A stretch of DNA of 50,409 bases from Paenibacillus xylanivorans (lineage in GTDB: Bacteria > Bacillota > Bacilli > Paenibacillales > Paenibacillaceae): positions 55,453 to 105,861 of the forward strand of contig NZ_LITU01000055.1 of NCBI RefSeq assembly GCF_001280595.1. Reading direction: 5' to 3'. Position numbers and translations under genes: made by a program. The notes under the pieces are model-generated. The model saw nothing but the letters and a program-made list of their open reading frames with translations, was not told the origin of the DNA and did not search any database. The first letter of the stretch is position 1. The number at the start of each line of letters is the position of its first letter. Positions 35,560 to 44,720 of this stretch are shown in pieces.

Positions 35560-37776
35560 ATGGAGCTTATGAAAGCAGATGTAACCGTCGTAGGTGGAGG
35601 TATTGCAGGGATATGCGCTGCTATTGCAGCTGCACGCCAAGGTCTGCAGGTTTCACTTATTAATGATCGGCCGGTGCTTGGGGGAAATGCGAGCAGCGAG
35701 GTCAGAGTTCATATCAACGGGTCGGCATATCTCGGAAACAGTCCATCCTATTATGCCCGCGAGGGCGGGTTGGTAGAAGAACTCAAGTTGAAGATCTTTC
35801 ATTATAATCCGTTATACAACAAGAAGCTTATGCTTTCGCTTTCGGATATGGTCTTGCTCGACATGGTTTATGATGAGCCTAACATTTCTCTATTTCTGAA
35901 TACATGTGTACACGAAACGGGCATGGAGAATGGCAGAATTAAATGGGTGGAGGGCCTTCAATTAGCTTCCGAAAGAAAATTTCGTTTTGAAAGCCCAACC
36001 TATATCGATTGCTCCGGTGATGGAATTGTTGGATACCAAGCAGGTGCTCACTTCCGATGGGGAAGAGAGGCGAAGCATGAATACAAGGAAGAGCTCGCTC
36101 CAGAAGTGGCAGATCATTACACCATGGGCGATACGATTCTGTTTCAAGCCCGTGACGTAAACTATTCCGTTCCTTACAAAAGGCCTGGCTTTGCGTATGA
36201 TATTACGAAGCTGGAGTTTTTCGATAGTATCAGAAAAGGATTAAACCATCGGTCTTTTCCAAGGAAAATCAATGGGCTTGGCGGATTGTGGTGGCTGGAA
36301 TACGGCGGACATATGGATATTATCAAGAATAATGAAGACATCGCATTGGAACTGCGAAAATTGGTGTACGGGATATGGGATTACATCAAAAATAGCGGCG
36401 AGTTTGATGATGTGGACAATCTCATCTTGGATTATGTATGCCCAATTCCCGGTAAGCGGGAGTCGAGGCGGTTTATAGGGGAGCACATGCTGTCTCAGAA
36501 CGATCTTACAGCAAAACCACATTTCGAAGATGCGGTATCCGTCGGAGGCTGGTATATGGATCTGCATGCGAATAAAGGCATCTACGATGAGGGGCCTGCT
36601 ACAGCGTGGAATTTCGTGCCCGGATTGTATAATATCCCTTTCCGCAGCTTATTTTCACGCAATATTCCTAATCTCATGTTCGCTGGCCGCAATATAAGCG
36701 CTACCCATGTGGCTTTCGGGTCTACAAGAGTGATGGCAACCTGTGGTTGTATGGGGCAGGCGGTAGGAACGGCTGCTGCGTTATGCGTAAAATATGAGAC
36801 AGACCCCGCGGACATCGTCAAAGCGCATATGGATGAGCTTCAAACGCAGCTGCTTCGAGACGGGCAAACGATTGTAGGGCTTCAAGAGCAGCTGGATCCT
36901 TATTTCGCTGACGGATTAACGATGCGTGCCTCGTCTCAGCGAAGCTATGAACATCTTCATCCAACCGAAGAGATCTCCTTGGAGAAAGCGTTATGTTTGG
37001 TCTTGCCGATTCAGACATCCGTGGCTGAAAGTGTGCAGATCAAAATTAAAAATAGATCCGAGCATTCGGAAACGTTGCAAGTGAAGCTGTTTGGCGGAGA
37101 GCGGAAGGAAAACTATATTCCCGCCAGCGAGCTGAAAGACTATCACTTGCTTATTTCAGCGGGTCACGATGACTGGATTACGCTGGACCTGGGCTGCAAG
37201 AAGCCTGCTGACGACAAAATCTATATCGTTTTGGAAGGCCCGGCGAGCCTTGCCGTACACGGCAATGAAGAGAAGTTATCAGGAGCGGTCAGCTTCCATT
37301 ATAGGCCAGAAGTGCCTTCCAGGCTGAAGAAGCTTAATAAGAGTATTTGCTTCAAAGACCTATTGCCATCTCAAAATATGTATAACCCTCAGAATGTTGT
37401 AAATGGCTTCTCCAGACCTTATGGTTTGCCGAACGGCTGGATTTCTGAACGTTCGGAAGGACAGGAATGGTTGGAATTTGTTTTTGCAAGTCCTAAGAAT
37501 CTGGATGAAATCCATCTTGTTTTCAATTCGCAGCTGAATTTGGAGCATTTCGACGATCCGATCGAGCCACTTATCCAGGACTATGATGTGACCTTAACCT
37601 TAGAAGACGGAACCGAGAGTGAAATTAATATCCGTGGTAATTATCTTTCGTTGAATAAACATCAAGTGCATGCAAAAGGGGTAACCCGAATCCGGTTTGA
37701 TTTCTCTGCAACGTATGGTTCGCCTTATTATGAAGTGTTTGCTGTAAAATTTTTTGCTCCTAAAAACGCTAAGTGA
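35560..37776 (+). CDS. FAD-dependent oxidoreductase (FAD_oxidored family) with C-terminal beta-sandwich-like region
   Basis: This protein has about 738 residues, counted from ATG 35560 (GGAGG eight bases before); ATG 35545 overlaps that Shine-Dalgarno. The N-terminus ADVTVVGGGIAGICAAIAAA is an FAD-binding Rossmann motif with glycines 12, 14 and 17. VLGGNASSEVRVHINGSAY and SRNIPNLMFAGRNISATHVA match the PF12831 family, whose members often lie in polysaccharide-use loci with unclear substrates. Residues about 604-735 (NVVNGFSRPYGLPNGWIS; GVTRIRFDFSATYGSPYYEV) resemble a discoidin-like carbohydrate-binding module. There is no signal peptide, so it should act in the cytoplasm, perhaps oxidising or opening an imported sugar. 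Confidence 0.88.
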   Translation: MELMKADVTVVGGGIAGICAAIAAARQGLQVSLINDRPVLGGNASSEVRVHINGSAYLGNSPSYYAREGGLVEELKLKIFHYNPLYNKKLMLSLSDMVLLDMVYDEPNISLFLNTCVHETGMENGRIKWVEGLQLASERKFRFESPTYIDCSGDGIVGYQAGAHFRWGREAKHEYKEELAPEVADHYTMGDTILFQARDVNYSVPYKRPGFAYDITKLEFFDSIRKGLNHRSFPRKINGLGGLWWLEYGGHMDIIKNNEDIALELRKLVYGIWDYIKNSGEFDDVDNLILDYVCPIPGKRESRRFIGEHMLSQNDLTAKPHFEDAVSVGGWYMDLHANKGIYDEGPATAWNFVPGLYNIPFRSLFSRNIPNLMFAGRNISATHVAFGSTRVMATCGCMGQAVGTAAALCVKYETDPADIVKAHMDELQTQLLRDGQTIVGLQEQLDPYFADGLTMRASSQRSYEHLHPTEEISLEKALCLVLPIQTSVAESVQIKIKNRSEHSETLQVKLFGGERKENYIPASELKDYHLLISAGHDDWITLDLGCKKPADDKIYIVLEGPASLAVHGNEEKLSGAVSFHYRPEVPSRLKKLNKSICFKDLLPSQNMYNPQNVVNGFSRPYGLPNGWISERSEGQEWLEFVFASPKNLDEIHLVFNSQLNLEHFDDPIEPLIQDYDVTLTLEDGTESEINIRGNYLSLNKHQVHAKGVTRIRFDFSATYGSPYYEVFAVKFFAPKNAK

Positions 37777-37793
37777 GGGCGGGTGAAGTCGCG

Positions 37794-39002
37794 ATGAAGG
37801 ATTTTTTTCCTCGAAGAGGGCTGCCTAATGTCATTCAAAAGTTGGAAAATGGGGAAACAGTAACAATCGTCTATTTAGGCGGCAGTAATACTCGTTCTGA
37901 AGGATACAGGGTCATGACGGCGGATTGGCTGCGAGGGCAATATCCCAATGCGGATATCCGCTCTGTGAACGCAGGCATTGATGGGACAGGATCGGACCTC
38001 GGCTGCGCCCGTTTGGAGACAGATGTACTGAGTCATCAGCCTGATCTCGTATTTGTTGAATTTGTTGGAAACGATGGGGGAGTTCCCGAATCCAAAGCGC
38101 GGATCGAAGGAATTGTCCGACAGATCCGCAAGCGGAGCCGTTTTACCGATATCCTGTTTGTATATACGGTTAAGGAGCGGGATTTGACCTCATTTCAATC
38201 CGGCGAATACCAGAAGGGAGCTCTTATGCAAGATGAAGTCGCCGACTATTATGGTATTCCTTCGATTCATCTGGGCGTAGCGGTCAGTCAATTGGTTTCG
38301 GATGGAAAGCTTATTTTTACTTCAAGGGCAGATGTATCCATTCCCGGAGCCGTTATTTTTACACATGATTCGATCCATCCAACGATTCCCGAAGGACATC
38401 AGATTTACACAGATACAATCACCCGGTCGTTTGAGAAAATCAGAGAACTTCGAGATCACGTGGGAAAGGTAGAACATCACTTGCCGCAGGAGCCTTTGGT
38501 CCCGGCCAATCCGTGGGAGTATGCAACCATGCTGCCACTGGATATTTTTACTCATTTTTCCGCAGGGTGGTCTTACATGACCCCTGATGATTTTCCTTTA
38601 GTACGCGAGTACGATTGGTTGTTCCCCGGTCTATGGCGAGCAGTCGATCCCGGAGAGACGATCACAGTGGAGTTTGAGGGAACCCACATCGGATTATTCG
38701 ATATCGGGGGGCCGGATTCCGGCAGATTGAAGGTGTCGGTGGATGGGGAGGAACCCTTTCTTATCGATCGATTCACTTCATATAACGATCATAATCGAAA
38801 TCAATATGTTTTCTTACCGGTGCTACCGAATGGGAAACATACGGTTCGCTTCGAAATCGATCACAAGAAGACAGACAAAGCGGCCGTATTTGAGGCAAGT
38901 GACAATGAAAGAAGTATGGAACATGTTCGACAACATCCGGCTTGGTATGATCAAACGGTCATTCAGCTTGGGAAGTTGCTATTGGTGCAGCCGCCATTAT
39001 AA
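37794..39002 (+). CDS. SGNH/GDSL-type hydrolase, probable carbohydrate esterase
   Basis: This hydrolase has about 402 residues. ATG 37794 is chosen because GTG 37773 lies inside the previous gene without a Shine-Dalgarno. SGNH signs are VYLGGSNTRSEGYR with nucleophile Ser31, SVNAGIDGTGSDLG for the block II glycine, FVEFVGNDGG for block III asparagine, and HDSIHPTIPEGHQIY for the catalytic His. The C-terminal third (about 255-385) is beta-rich and may bind sugar. There is no signal peptide. It probably removes acetyl or similar groups from oligosaccharides inside the cell, downstream of the FAD enzyme. A terminator follows at 39023-39080. Confidence 0.88.
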   Translation: MKDFFPRRGLPNVIQKLENGETVTIVYLGGSNTRSEGYRVMTADWLRGQYPNADIRSVNAGIDGTGSDLGCARLETDVLSHQPDLVFVEFVGNDGGVPESKARIEGIVRQIRKRSRFTDILFVYTVKERDLTSFQSGEYQKGALMQDEVADYYGIPSIHLGVAVSQLVSDGKLIFTSRADVSIPGAVIFTHDSIHPTIPEGHQIYTDTITRSFEKIRELRDHVGKVEHHLPQEPLVPANPWEYATMLPLDIFTHFSAGWSYMTPDDFPLVREYDWLFPGLWRAVDPGETITVEFEGTHIGLFDIGGPDSGRLKVSVDGEEPFLIDRFTSYNDHNRNQYVFLPVLPNGKHTVRFEIDHKKTDKAAVFEASDNERSMEHVRQHPAWYDQTVIQLGKLLLVQPPL

Positions 39003-39022
39003 TTGATTAGTCCACTTGGAAG

Positions 39023-39080
39023 ACCTATATTCTATCTGACTGCAATTGAGCAATCAATTCGGATGTAGGTTTCTTTTTTT
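39023..39080 (+). terminator. Terminator after the SGNH hydrolase gene
   Basis: ACCTATATTC at 39023-39032 pairs with GGATGTAGGT at 39061-39070, using two G-U pairs, around a 28-base loop. The tail TTCTTTTTTT follows at 39071-39080. It sets off the giant secreted-protein gene as its own transcription unit. Confidence 0.6.
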
Positions 39081-39087
39081 ACTTAAA

Positions 39088-39145
39088 ATCTTATAAGAAA
39101 TTCTTGAAATGAAAGAAATTTTACGTTGATGAGACATGCTATGAT
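39088..39145 (+). promoter_or_regulatory. Activator-type promoter of the giant secreted-protein gene (copy 2 of shared element)
   Basis: Bases 39088-39110 are identical to 28440-28462. GAAATT lies at 39097 and 39115, with GAAATG between at 39106, again nine bases apart. A -10-like TATGAT lies at 39140-39145, 29 bases after the identical block (28 in copy 1). This fixed geometry at two separate unit starts supports a common activator. Confidence 0.55.
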
Positions 39146-39227
39146 AAAAACCATGGAGCGGGTTTAGCCAGAAGGATACGGCTAATTGCTTCTTTATGAT
39201 CATTCGGGCAAAGGGGGCATTATTATT

Positions 39228-42200
39228 TTGGAAGCGCTATCATTAAAGGGAAAGGCTGTGAGTTGTTTGGTCAAAAGGAAGCTGTTTTTCTTAATCGTTT
39301 TCATGTTGACGATAGTAGTTCCTTCCAGCCTGATCGGAATAAGGGCCGCTTATGCGGAGACCTTACCTTATCAGACGATTATCATCGATGACGGTAGCAT
39401 TAAGATTAATGATGTTGTGACACCTGATGCGGGTAACGAGAACAATGGATATTCGGCTCCAAATTGGACCACTAGCACAGGGGTGAAGGGGTATGATCTT
39501 TCCAGCACCAAATATACAAGTACAGCAGGCAGAACGATAACATGGAATCCACGCTTGGAAGCAGGAACGGCGAAAATATCGTTCTATAAGCTGGATTGGG
39601 CGGATAAAGCAGATAGTAATGTAAAGATTGAGATTGTTCACAACGGGGTTACGGATGTCATGTTTATGGATCTGAGACCTTCGTCGGGTCCATCCGTCGG
39701 ATGGGTTGATTTGGGGGAGTATGAGTTTAGTGGTGATGATACCGAATTTGTCAGGCGAACTCAACCTACGACGGGCAAGATTATTACTCGGGCTGATGCG
39801 GTCAAGTTCGAAGGAAATATCCGGCAGCAAGCACCGCCGTTGCCCCCGCTGCGCAGCCGCACACTAGAGAATCTCAGTTACACGGAAAAAGGCAGCATCG
39901 AAAATGCAAACTATAAAGCGACCTTCTATGAGGCAGCATGGGATGGAGGCAAATCTATCGTTCGTGACATGTTCTACAAGAACACGGACACAGGAAACTG
40001 GACGCCCATAAATAATGTGTCGGAAAGACTTGAGGAGCAATGGGTTTTATTGGATGGGAATGCGGGGAGCCTAACCAATTACTACGATACGATGAATAAA
40101 CGCTGGGTTACATTCGACGGGATCCATTTTCCTAACAGTCACACGGCGGTTTTAACCGATTCTTCGCATGGTAGTGATTACGATTTTGAAGTGAACTGGT
40201 CCATGGCAGGGGATAAACCTGATGTTTCCTTCGCCTTTACACCTCGCCGCAATGGCAATTATGTGATTGGATATCAGTCCTTTACAACAGAAGTAGTCTC
40301 CGGTATCAATGAAGTATTAAGTGGATTCAGGTCGCACGCAAAAATGGTAGGTACAGTGGAATCAACAAGCTTGAGGGAGCTGAGCGCTCCAATGAGTCTG
40401 GTTGAGAAGAATGACGGTGCGGGGAATCCTTTGACGTATGGGGTATTTGTACCATCAGGAGAGCTTCCGGTTGAATTTGAACCGACGGGAGGCGTGACGA
40501 AACAACGGCTTGGCATGAGTCTTGTCAACAACGAAGGCAGCGTGCAGCCGATCCTGTATGCCCCTCAACTGGGGACTTATTCGCAAATGACTGCAGAAAG
40601 CACTTATCAATTTCATATGGGCCTAATCGCTCAAAAAAGTAATCTGTATGAGTCCTACGCGGATATTCTTCGCAGTGAGTACGGATATTCGGCATACCGG
40701 GAAAATGTCTCCGAGCAGTCGCTTACTGACGCGATGTTCAATATGATTGATGTGCTTAAGATAGAGCCGCAAGGGGACGACTCTGTTGATTATGTCCCGT
40801 CACCCAGCGGGTGGTGGAGCCGAGCCAAGGGCTTTATTGATATCGAAAACGAGGATAGCGTTCGAACAAGCTCGAATGCGGTTCTTCTGGGGGCTTACTA
40901 TTTGACTGGGGATGACCAGCTTTACGATACGAGAGCATTGCCGTCCGTCCAGTATGGCGTATCGCGAAATGGTATCGGTTGGTCGCCGACGAAGAAGAAC
41001 GTATACGGCGTACCTTCATTATGGAAAATGACCACCCTTCCGTTCGATGTTTCAAGCGTAGCCGCAGTTAATCAGATGATGGGCACTTCGGCAGGAATTG
41101 AGGCGATGGCAAAGGAAGAGTACCTCGTGCGTGACCCTGACCAGAAAGACCGGGGGCCTGTCATTCAGCCCCTGATGATGTACCGTATGACGGGAGATGC
41201 ACAGTATTTGCAAGCTGCCAAGGATGCAGCCGATAGCTATATCATGCAGCATATTGATACGCCTGCATCCGTGAATGTGAGTAAAAATGAATTCATTTAT
41301 TATTATAGCAAACTATGGATGGAGATCTTGGAGCTTTACGAGGAAACTCAAGATCCCAAATACTTGAATGCTGCTTATAAGGAAGCCAAAAGGTATGCAA
41401 CCATGTTCGTTGCTCGTCCAGTTCCTGAGGGTAACGTTACGATTCCGCAGCCAGAGACGTATAATTATGCGGAGTCGTTCCATTGGCCGGAAAGCGGTAA
41501 ATTTCAATATCCTAGGATCAAGCTACCAGAAGATGTAGCCGGAGGCGTACAAGCGGATAGTTGGCTTGTTTCACCGAGCGGATTGACGTTTGAAGCGGGA
41601 AGTACAACCGGCTATTATCGGATGAATGCTCAGGAAGCTCCATTCATGCTGAGATTATCGCTCTATACAGGTGATAAACTGCTGCAGGATATTGCTCATA
41701 ATGCTGTTGTTGGTCGATATTCCAGTTATCCGGGTTATTACTATAAGGGCTTTGCCGTTAGCCAACTGGAACCGGATTTTCCCTTGGAAGGTCCAAGCGG
41801 GGCTACATCCATTTATTATCACCATATACCGGGGCAGCTCGGGCAAACGATGGATTATTTGATCAGCGAACAATCATTGAAATCGAACGGGAGTATTACA
41901 TTTCCTTCTGTATTCGAAACGAATTTTTTATGGTTTAAATATCACCTCTATGGGAATAAACCAGGTCAGTTTTATGGTAATTCGGATGTTTGGCTTTGGA
42001 TGCCCAAGGGGATTATTCAGACCAACCATCCTCAATTGAACTGGATAACGGGTGAGAGCGGGGATAAATTCTACATCGGGCTAAGCAACGCATCGTCAGA
42101 AGAAGTTCAGACTCCGATCGAATTGAATGAACAGATCATTGGGTTCAACCCGGCACAAGATTATACCGTAACCATCATCCGCGACAATGGCACACCAGAA

Positions 42201-43850
42201 CAAGCGGTTATGAGTGGCGGAATCATTCAAGCCACGGTTTCAAGCAAGGGAATCACCGCTATCATTGTAGAGGGACTCAATATTGATGTGCCGCTGCATC
42301 AGGTTAGAACTGCTGATACATCGGATGCAAGCTATTTCTTCGATATTCATAGTCCAATCGATGCGGTTAAAGGCATGCTGATCGTCAAGCCAGACGAAAC
42401 GGTTTATGATGCTTATGTGCAGGCCAAAACGACGAAACCAGCGACAATCCATTATTCCTTGGATGGCGGGGCTACGTATACGACCATCCCAGATACGATA
42501 TATCCGATGGAATGGTCGATACGGGTGGACGATTTATCCCAAACCTTCACGTATTATGTGGAATCGGAAGGGAAACAGACCCGCAAGCGGACACTCTATC
42601 TGCCTGATCAGGTAACGGAAACTCCAGTTCAACCCGATGGGCAGGATGGTTCATCTATCATAGTGGATAATACGGAGGCGGAGACAGAAGGTGTTTGGAT
42701 AAGGGATACGACGGCTAACGACTATTACTATGATAACTATGTGTATGCCAAATCGACAGCCGGCACAGCGACAAGCAAAATGAAATGGCGGCCAGAACTG
42801 CCGGAAAGTGTTACTTACAGTGTGTATTACAAGCTTCCGCAAATAACGGCAGCGACTGAAAATTGGGCAACGAATGCCTCATTTAACGTTTATTATAGCG
42901 GGGGCTCCGAGACGGTTACCGTTGATGAGACCACGGCGAATGGTACTTGGGTGCACCTAGGTGACTTTCCTTTTGCTGCAGGCGATAGCGGGTACGTGGA
43001 ACTAACCAATAAGGCCAACAAGTCCAGGGTCGTTGCCGATGCGATAATGTGGGTGGATTCGAACAGGATACCGCAATTGGAATCGGCGGTGATCCAGTCC
43101 GATCGGAACGAGCTGCAGATGACTCAAAACGCACAACTGAGTGTAACCGGCTATTTGGATAACGGTTTGATCGGTGATCTGACACAGGCCAATGTGCAGT
43201 ATTTTGTTAATCGTACGGATCTGGCTGAAGTGGATAGCAACGGCAAGTTAACCCTTCTAGATCTCGATGGGGCAACGGATCACATTGAGGTATGGGCCAC
43301 GGTAACGATTGACGGAGTGACCTTAACAACTCCTTCTTTAACTATAACGATCAAGGACCTAACGGTTATCGTCGACAGTACAAATACAACGGGGTTATAC
43401 ACGACAGAAGGGTCTTGGAACCAAAGCAATCTAGCTGGATACAAAATTGGGGTTAAGTCGCGTTACACTACAGTTCAAGGATCATCAGCAACGTGGAAAG
43501 GCCAGTTTCCAGAGGGGAAATATACGGTCTCCATCTTCAAGCTCGTCCATACGACGGCAAACGATAATCATGTCAAAGTGGAAGTGAAACATAAGACGGG
43601 TACCGAGGTGACGTATATCGATGCAACGGTCGGCTCATCGGGTTGGGTTAATCTAGGAACGTTCGACTTTACAGGAGACGGCAGCGAGTATGTTCGTTTA
43701 ACTAGGGAGACTCCAACAACGGTAGACCCGCCAACGCTTCCTGCCGATATGATCTATACGAGGGTTGATGCAGTTAAGTTCGAACGACATTCCGTTAGTC
43801 CAGAGCTGCTTGCAAATGAGGAGCCAGGTATACCGACACTTTCTGAATAA
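39228..43850 (+). CDS. Giant secreted protein with three golvesin-like domains and an unassigned probable polysaccharide-degrading core
   Basis: This protein has about 1540 residues counted from TTG 39228, which follows AAAGGGGG about nine bases upstream; an open frame extends to 39186. The signal peptide ends AAYA, with likely cleavage after residue 43. Golvesin-like beta-sandwich domains, known from xanthan lyase-type proteins, lie at about 49-196, 1143-1272 and 1379-1518, each ending in an ADAVKFE-like or ADAIMW strand. Between them are a large core at about 210-1000, a fibronectin-like part at about 1020-1130 and a Big2-like part at about 1275-1375. The core starts beta-rich, then shows helical hairpins typical of alpha/alpha toroids (SNAVLLGAYYLTGDDQLYD; LWMEILELYEETQDPKYLNA), as in many lyases and hydrolases. 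I cannot assign it to a family. No cell-wall anchor is seen. A cre site overlaps the start. Confidence 0.88.
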   Translation: MEALSLKGKAVSCLVKRKLFFLIVFMLTIVVPSSLIGIRAAYAETLPYQTIIIDDGSIKINDVVTPDAGNENNGYSAPNWTTSTGVKGYDLSSTKYTSTAGRTITWNPRLEAGTAKISFYKLDWADKADSNVKIEIVHNGVTDVMFMDLRPSSGPSVGWVDLGEYEFSGDDTEFVRRTQPTTGKIITRADAVKFEGNIRQQAPPLPPLRSRTLENLSYTEKGSIENANYKATFYEAAWDGGKSIVRDMFYKNTDTGNWTPINNVSERLEEQWVLLDGNAGSLTNYYDTMNKRWVTFDGIHFPNSHTAVLTDSSHGSDYDFEVNWSMAGDKPDVSFAFTPRRNGNYVIGYQSFTTEVVSGINEVLSGFRSHAKMVGTVESTSLRELSAPMSLVEKNDGAGNPLTYGVFVPSGELPVEFEPTGGVTKQRLGMSLVNNEGSVQPILYAPQLGTYSQMTAESTYQFHMGLIAQKSNLYESYADILRSEYGYSAYRENVSEQSLTDAMFNMIDVLKIEPQGDDSVDYVPSPSGWWSRAKGFIDIENEDSVRTSSNAVLLGAYYLTGDDQLYDTRALPSVQYGVSRNGIGWSPTKKNVYGVPSLWKMTTLPFDVSSVAAVNQMMGTSAGIEAMAKEEYLVRDPDQKDRGPVIQPLMMYRMTGDAQYLQAAKDAADSYIMQHIDTPASVNVSKNEFIYYYSKLWMEILELYEETQDPKYLNAAYKEAKRYATMFVARPVPEGNVTIPQPETYNYAESFHWPESGKFQYPRIKLPEDVAGGVQADSWLVSPSGLTFEAGSTTGYYRMNAQEAPFMLRLSLYTGDKLLQDIAHNAVVGRYSSYPGYYYKGFAVSQLEPDFPLEGPSGATSIYYHHIPGQLGQTMDYLISEQSLKSNGSITFPSVFETNFLWFKYHLYGNKPGQFYGNSDVWLWMPKGIIQTNHPQLNWITGESGDKFYIGLSNASSEEVQTPIELNEQIIGFNPAQDYTVTIIRDNGTPEQAVMSGGIIQATVSSKGITAIIVEGLNIDVPLHQVRTADTSDASYFFDIHSPIDAVKGMLIVKPDETVYDAYVQAKTTKPATIHYSLDGGATYTTIPDTIYPMEWSIRVDDLSQTFTYYVESEGKQTRKRTLYLPDQVTETPVQPDGQDGSSIIVDNTEAETEGVWIRDTTANDYYYDNYVYAKSTAGTATSKMKWRPELPESVTYSVYYKLPQITAATENWATNASFNVYYSGGSETVTVDETTANGTWVHLGDFPFAAGDSGYVELTNKANKSRVVADAIMWVDSNRIPQLESAVIQSDRNELQMTQNAQLSVTGYLDNGLIGDLTQANVQYFVNRTDLAEVDSNGKLTLLDLDGATDHIEVWATVTIDGVTLTTPSLTITIKDLTVIVDSTNTTGLYTTEGSWNQSNLAGYKIGVKSRYTTVQGSSATWKGQFPEGKYTVSIFKLVHTTANDNHVKVEVKHKTGTEVTYIDATVGSSGWVNLGTFDFTGDGSEYVRLTRETPTTVDPPTLPADMIYTRVDAVKFERHSVSPELLANEEPGIPTLSE
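39229..39242 (+). promoter_or_regulatory. CcpA cre site overlapping the start codon of the giant secreted-protein gene
   Basis: TGGAAGCGCTATCA matches the cre consensus at all fixed positions except the third base (G instead of A/T). It overlaps TTG 39228, about 80 bases after the inferred transcription start, so bound CcpA could act as a roadblock. Confidence 0.5.
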
Positions 43851-44054
43851 TAGCGGTGATGCGACAGGCTCACATGTGGCAATGATGAGTTTGCGATAAA
43901 TATGCGGTGGGGAAATAATGGCTCAATGTATAAGTTGTACGAGAATGTCCATTGATCCAAATAGATGAGGTTTTGGATTTTCAAATAAATCGGTCTTTTT
44001 GGAGTTGAAGATTACATTTTGCTCGGTCAATGGTTATTTACAACACAAACGGAT

Positions 44055-44276
44055 GATCGACCTCATCCGGAATTTCAGCTAGTTTAGAGAATATCCCAAT
44101 ACAGCTTGGTTAACCGCTACTTTGTGTATAAGGGCTTTACTGAAAAAGCCGAACAACTTGTACAAGCGGGCATTATTTATGAAAAAGAAGATATATTCTA
44201 TCTACCAGCAGTTGTTATTGAATTCGTGTGCATGGAACAGATGGTATATCGTAATATTGTAATTGACTCAAAGTAA
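44055..44276 (+). pseudogene. Remnant of a PEP synthase / rifampin phosphotransferase-type gene
   Basis: Translation in two frames gives LIRNFS-stop-FREYPN, then after a frame change NRYFVYKGFTEKAEQLVQAG followed by IIYEKEDIFYL and a stop at 44274. The order FREYP, NRYF.YK, KAEQL..AG, EKEDI.YL matches a block I recall from Bacillus Pps/rifampin phosphotransferase proteins (REYPKYG.NRYF.YK...). It carries at least one internal stop and one frameshift, and nothing of the rest of the gene remains. The assignment rests on remembered motif order only. Confidence 0.5.
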
Positions 44277-44387
44277 CCCCCAAATAAAACTTGATTGATG
44301 GCGTGAATCGATTCGTGAAATCAAAGAGGAAAGTTGTAAAGGGACAAGAACATAGTATTATAGCCGTAGTTTATACGACTTTTTAAA

Positions 44388-44427
44388 TGTATGGGATAAG
44401 GTTCTAACAAGAACCTTATCCCATACA
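44388..44427. repeat. Perfect 18-base inverted repeat
   Basis: Bases 44388-44405 (TGTATGGGATAAGGTTCT) are perfectly complementary to 44410-44427 around loop AACA. Only a short T run (TTTT at 44431) follows. It could be a terminator for the decayed gene or the remains of a small mobile element. Confidence 0.6.
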
Positions 44428-44720
44428 CGATTTTGACGAGAACTTGGACCCATTCCCGACGGATAGCAGGGCAACTTAAAGGTGGTTGAATGAGACATGC
44501 AATCATCACCGTCAATAATGTAGACAAAAGAGATACAAATTCTATACGTTTCCTTCAAGGAGTTGGCCTTGACATATACAATGAGCAATATGAAATGGAG
44601 AAAGATTTGTCATGACGAAGATGTCAATATGGCAATAGATAAATGGATGCCATTGTGCGACAAATGGAAAATGAAATCATGTATGAATAGCCTGTTAATC
44701 ATGTCGGATATATGTGAAAT

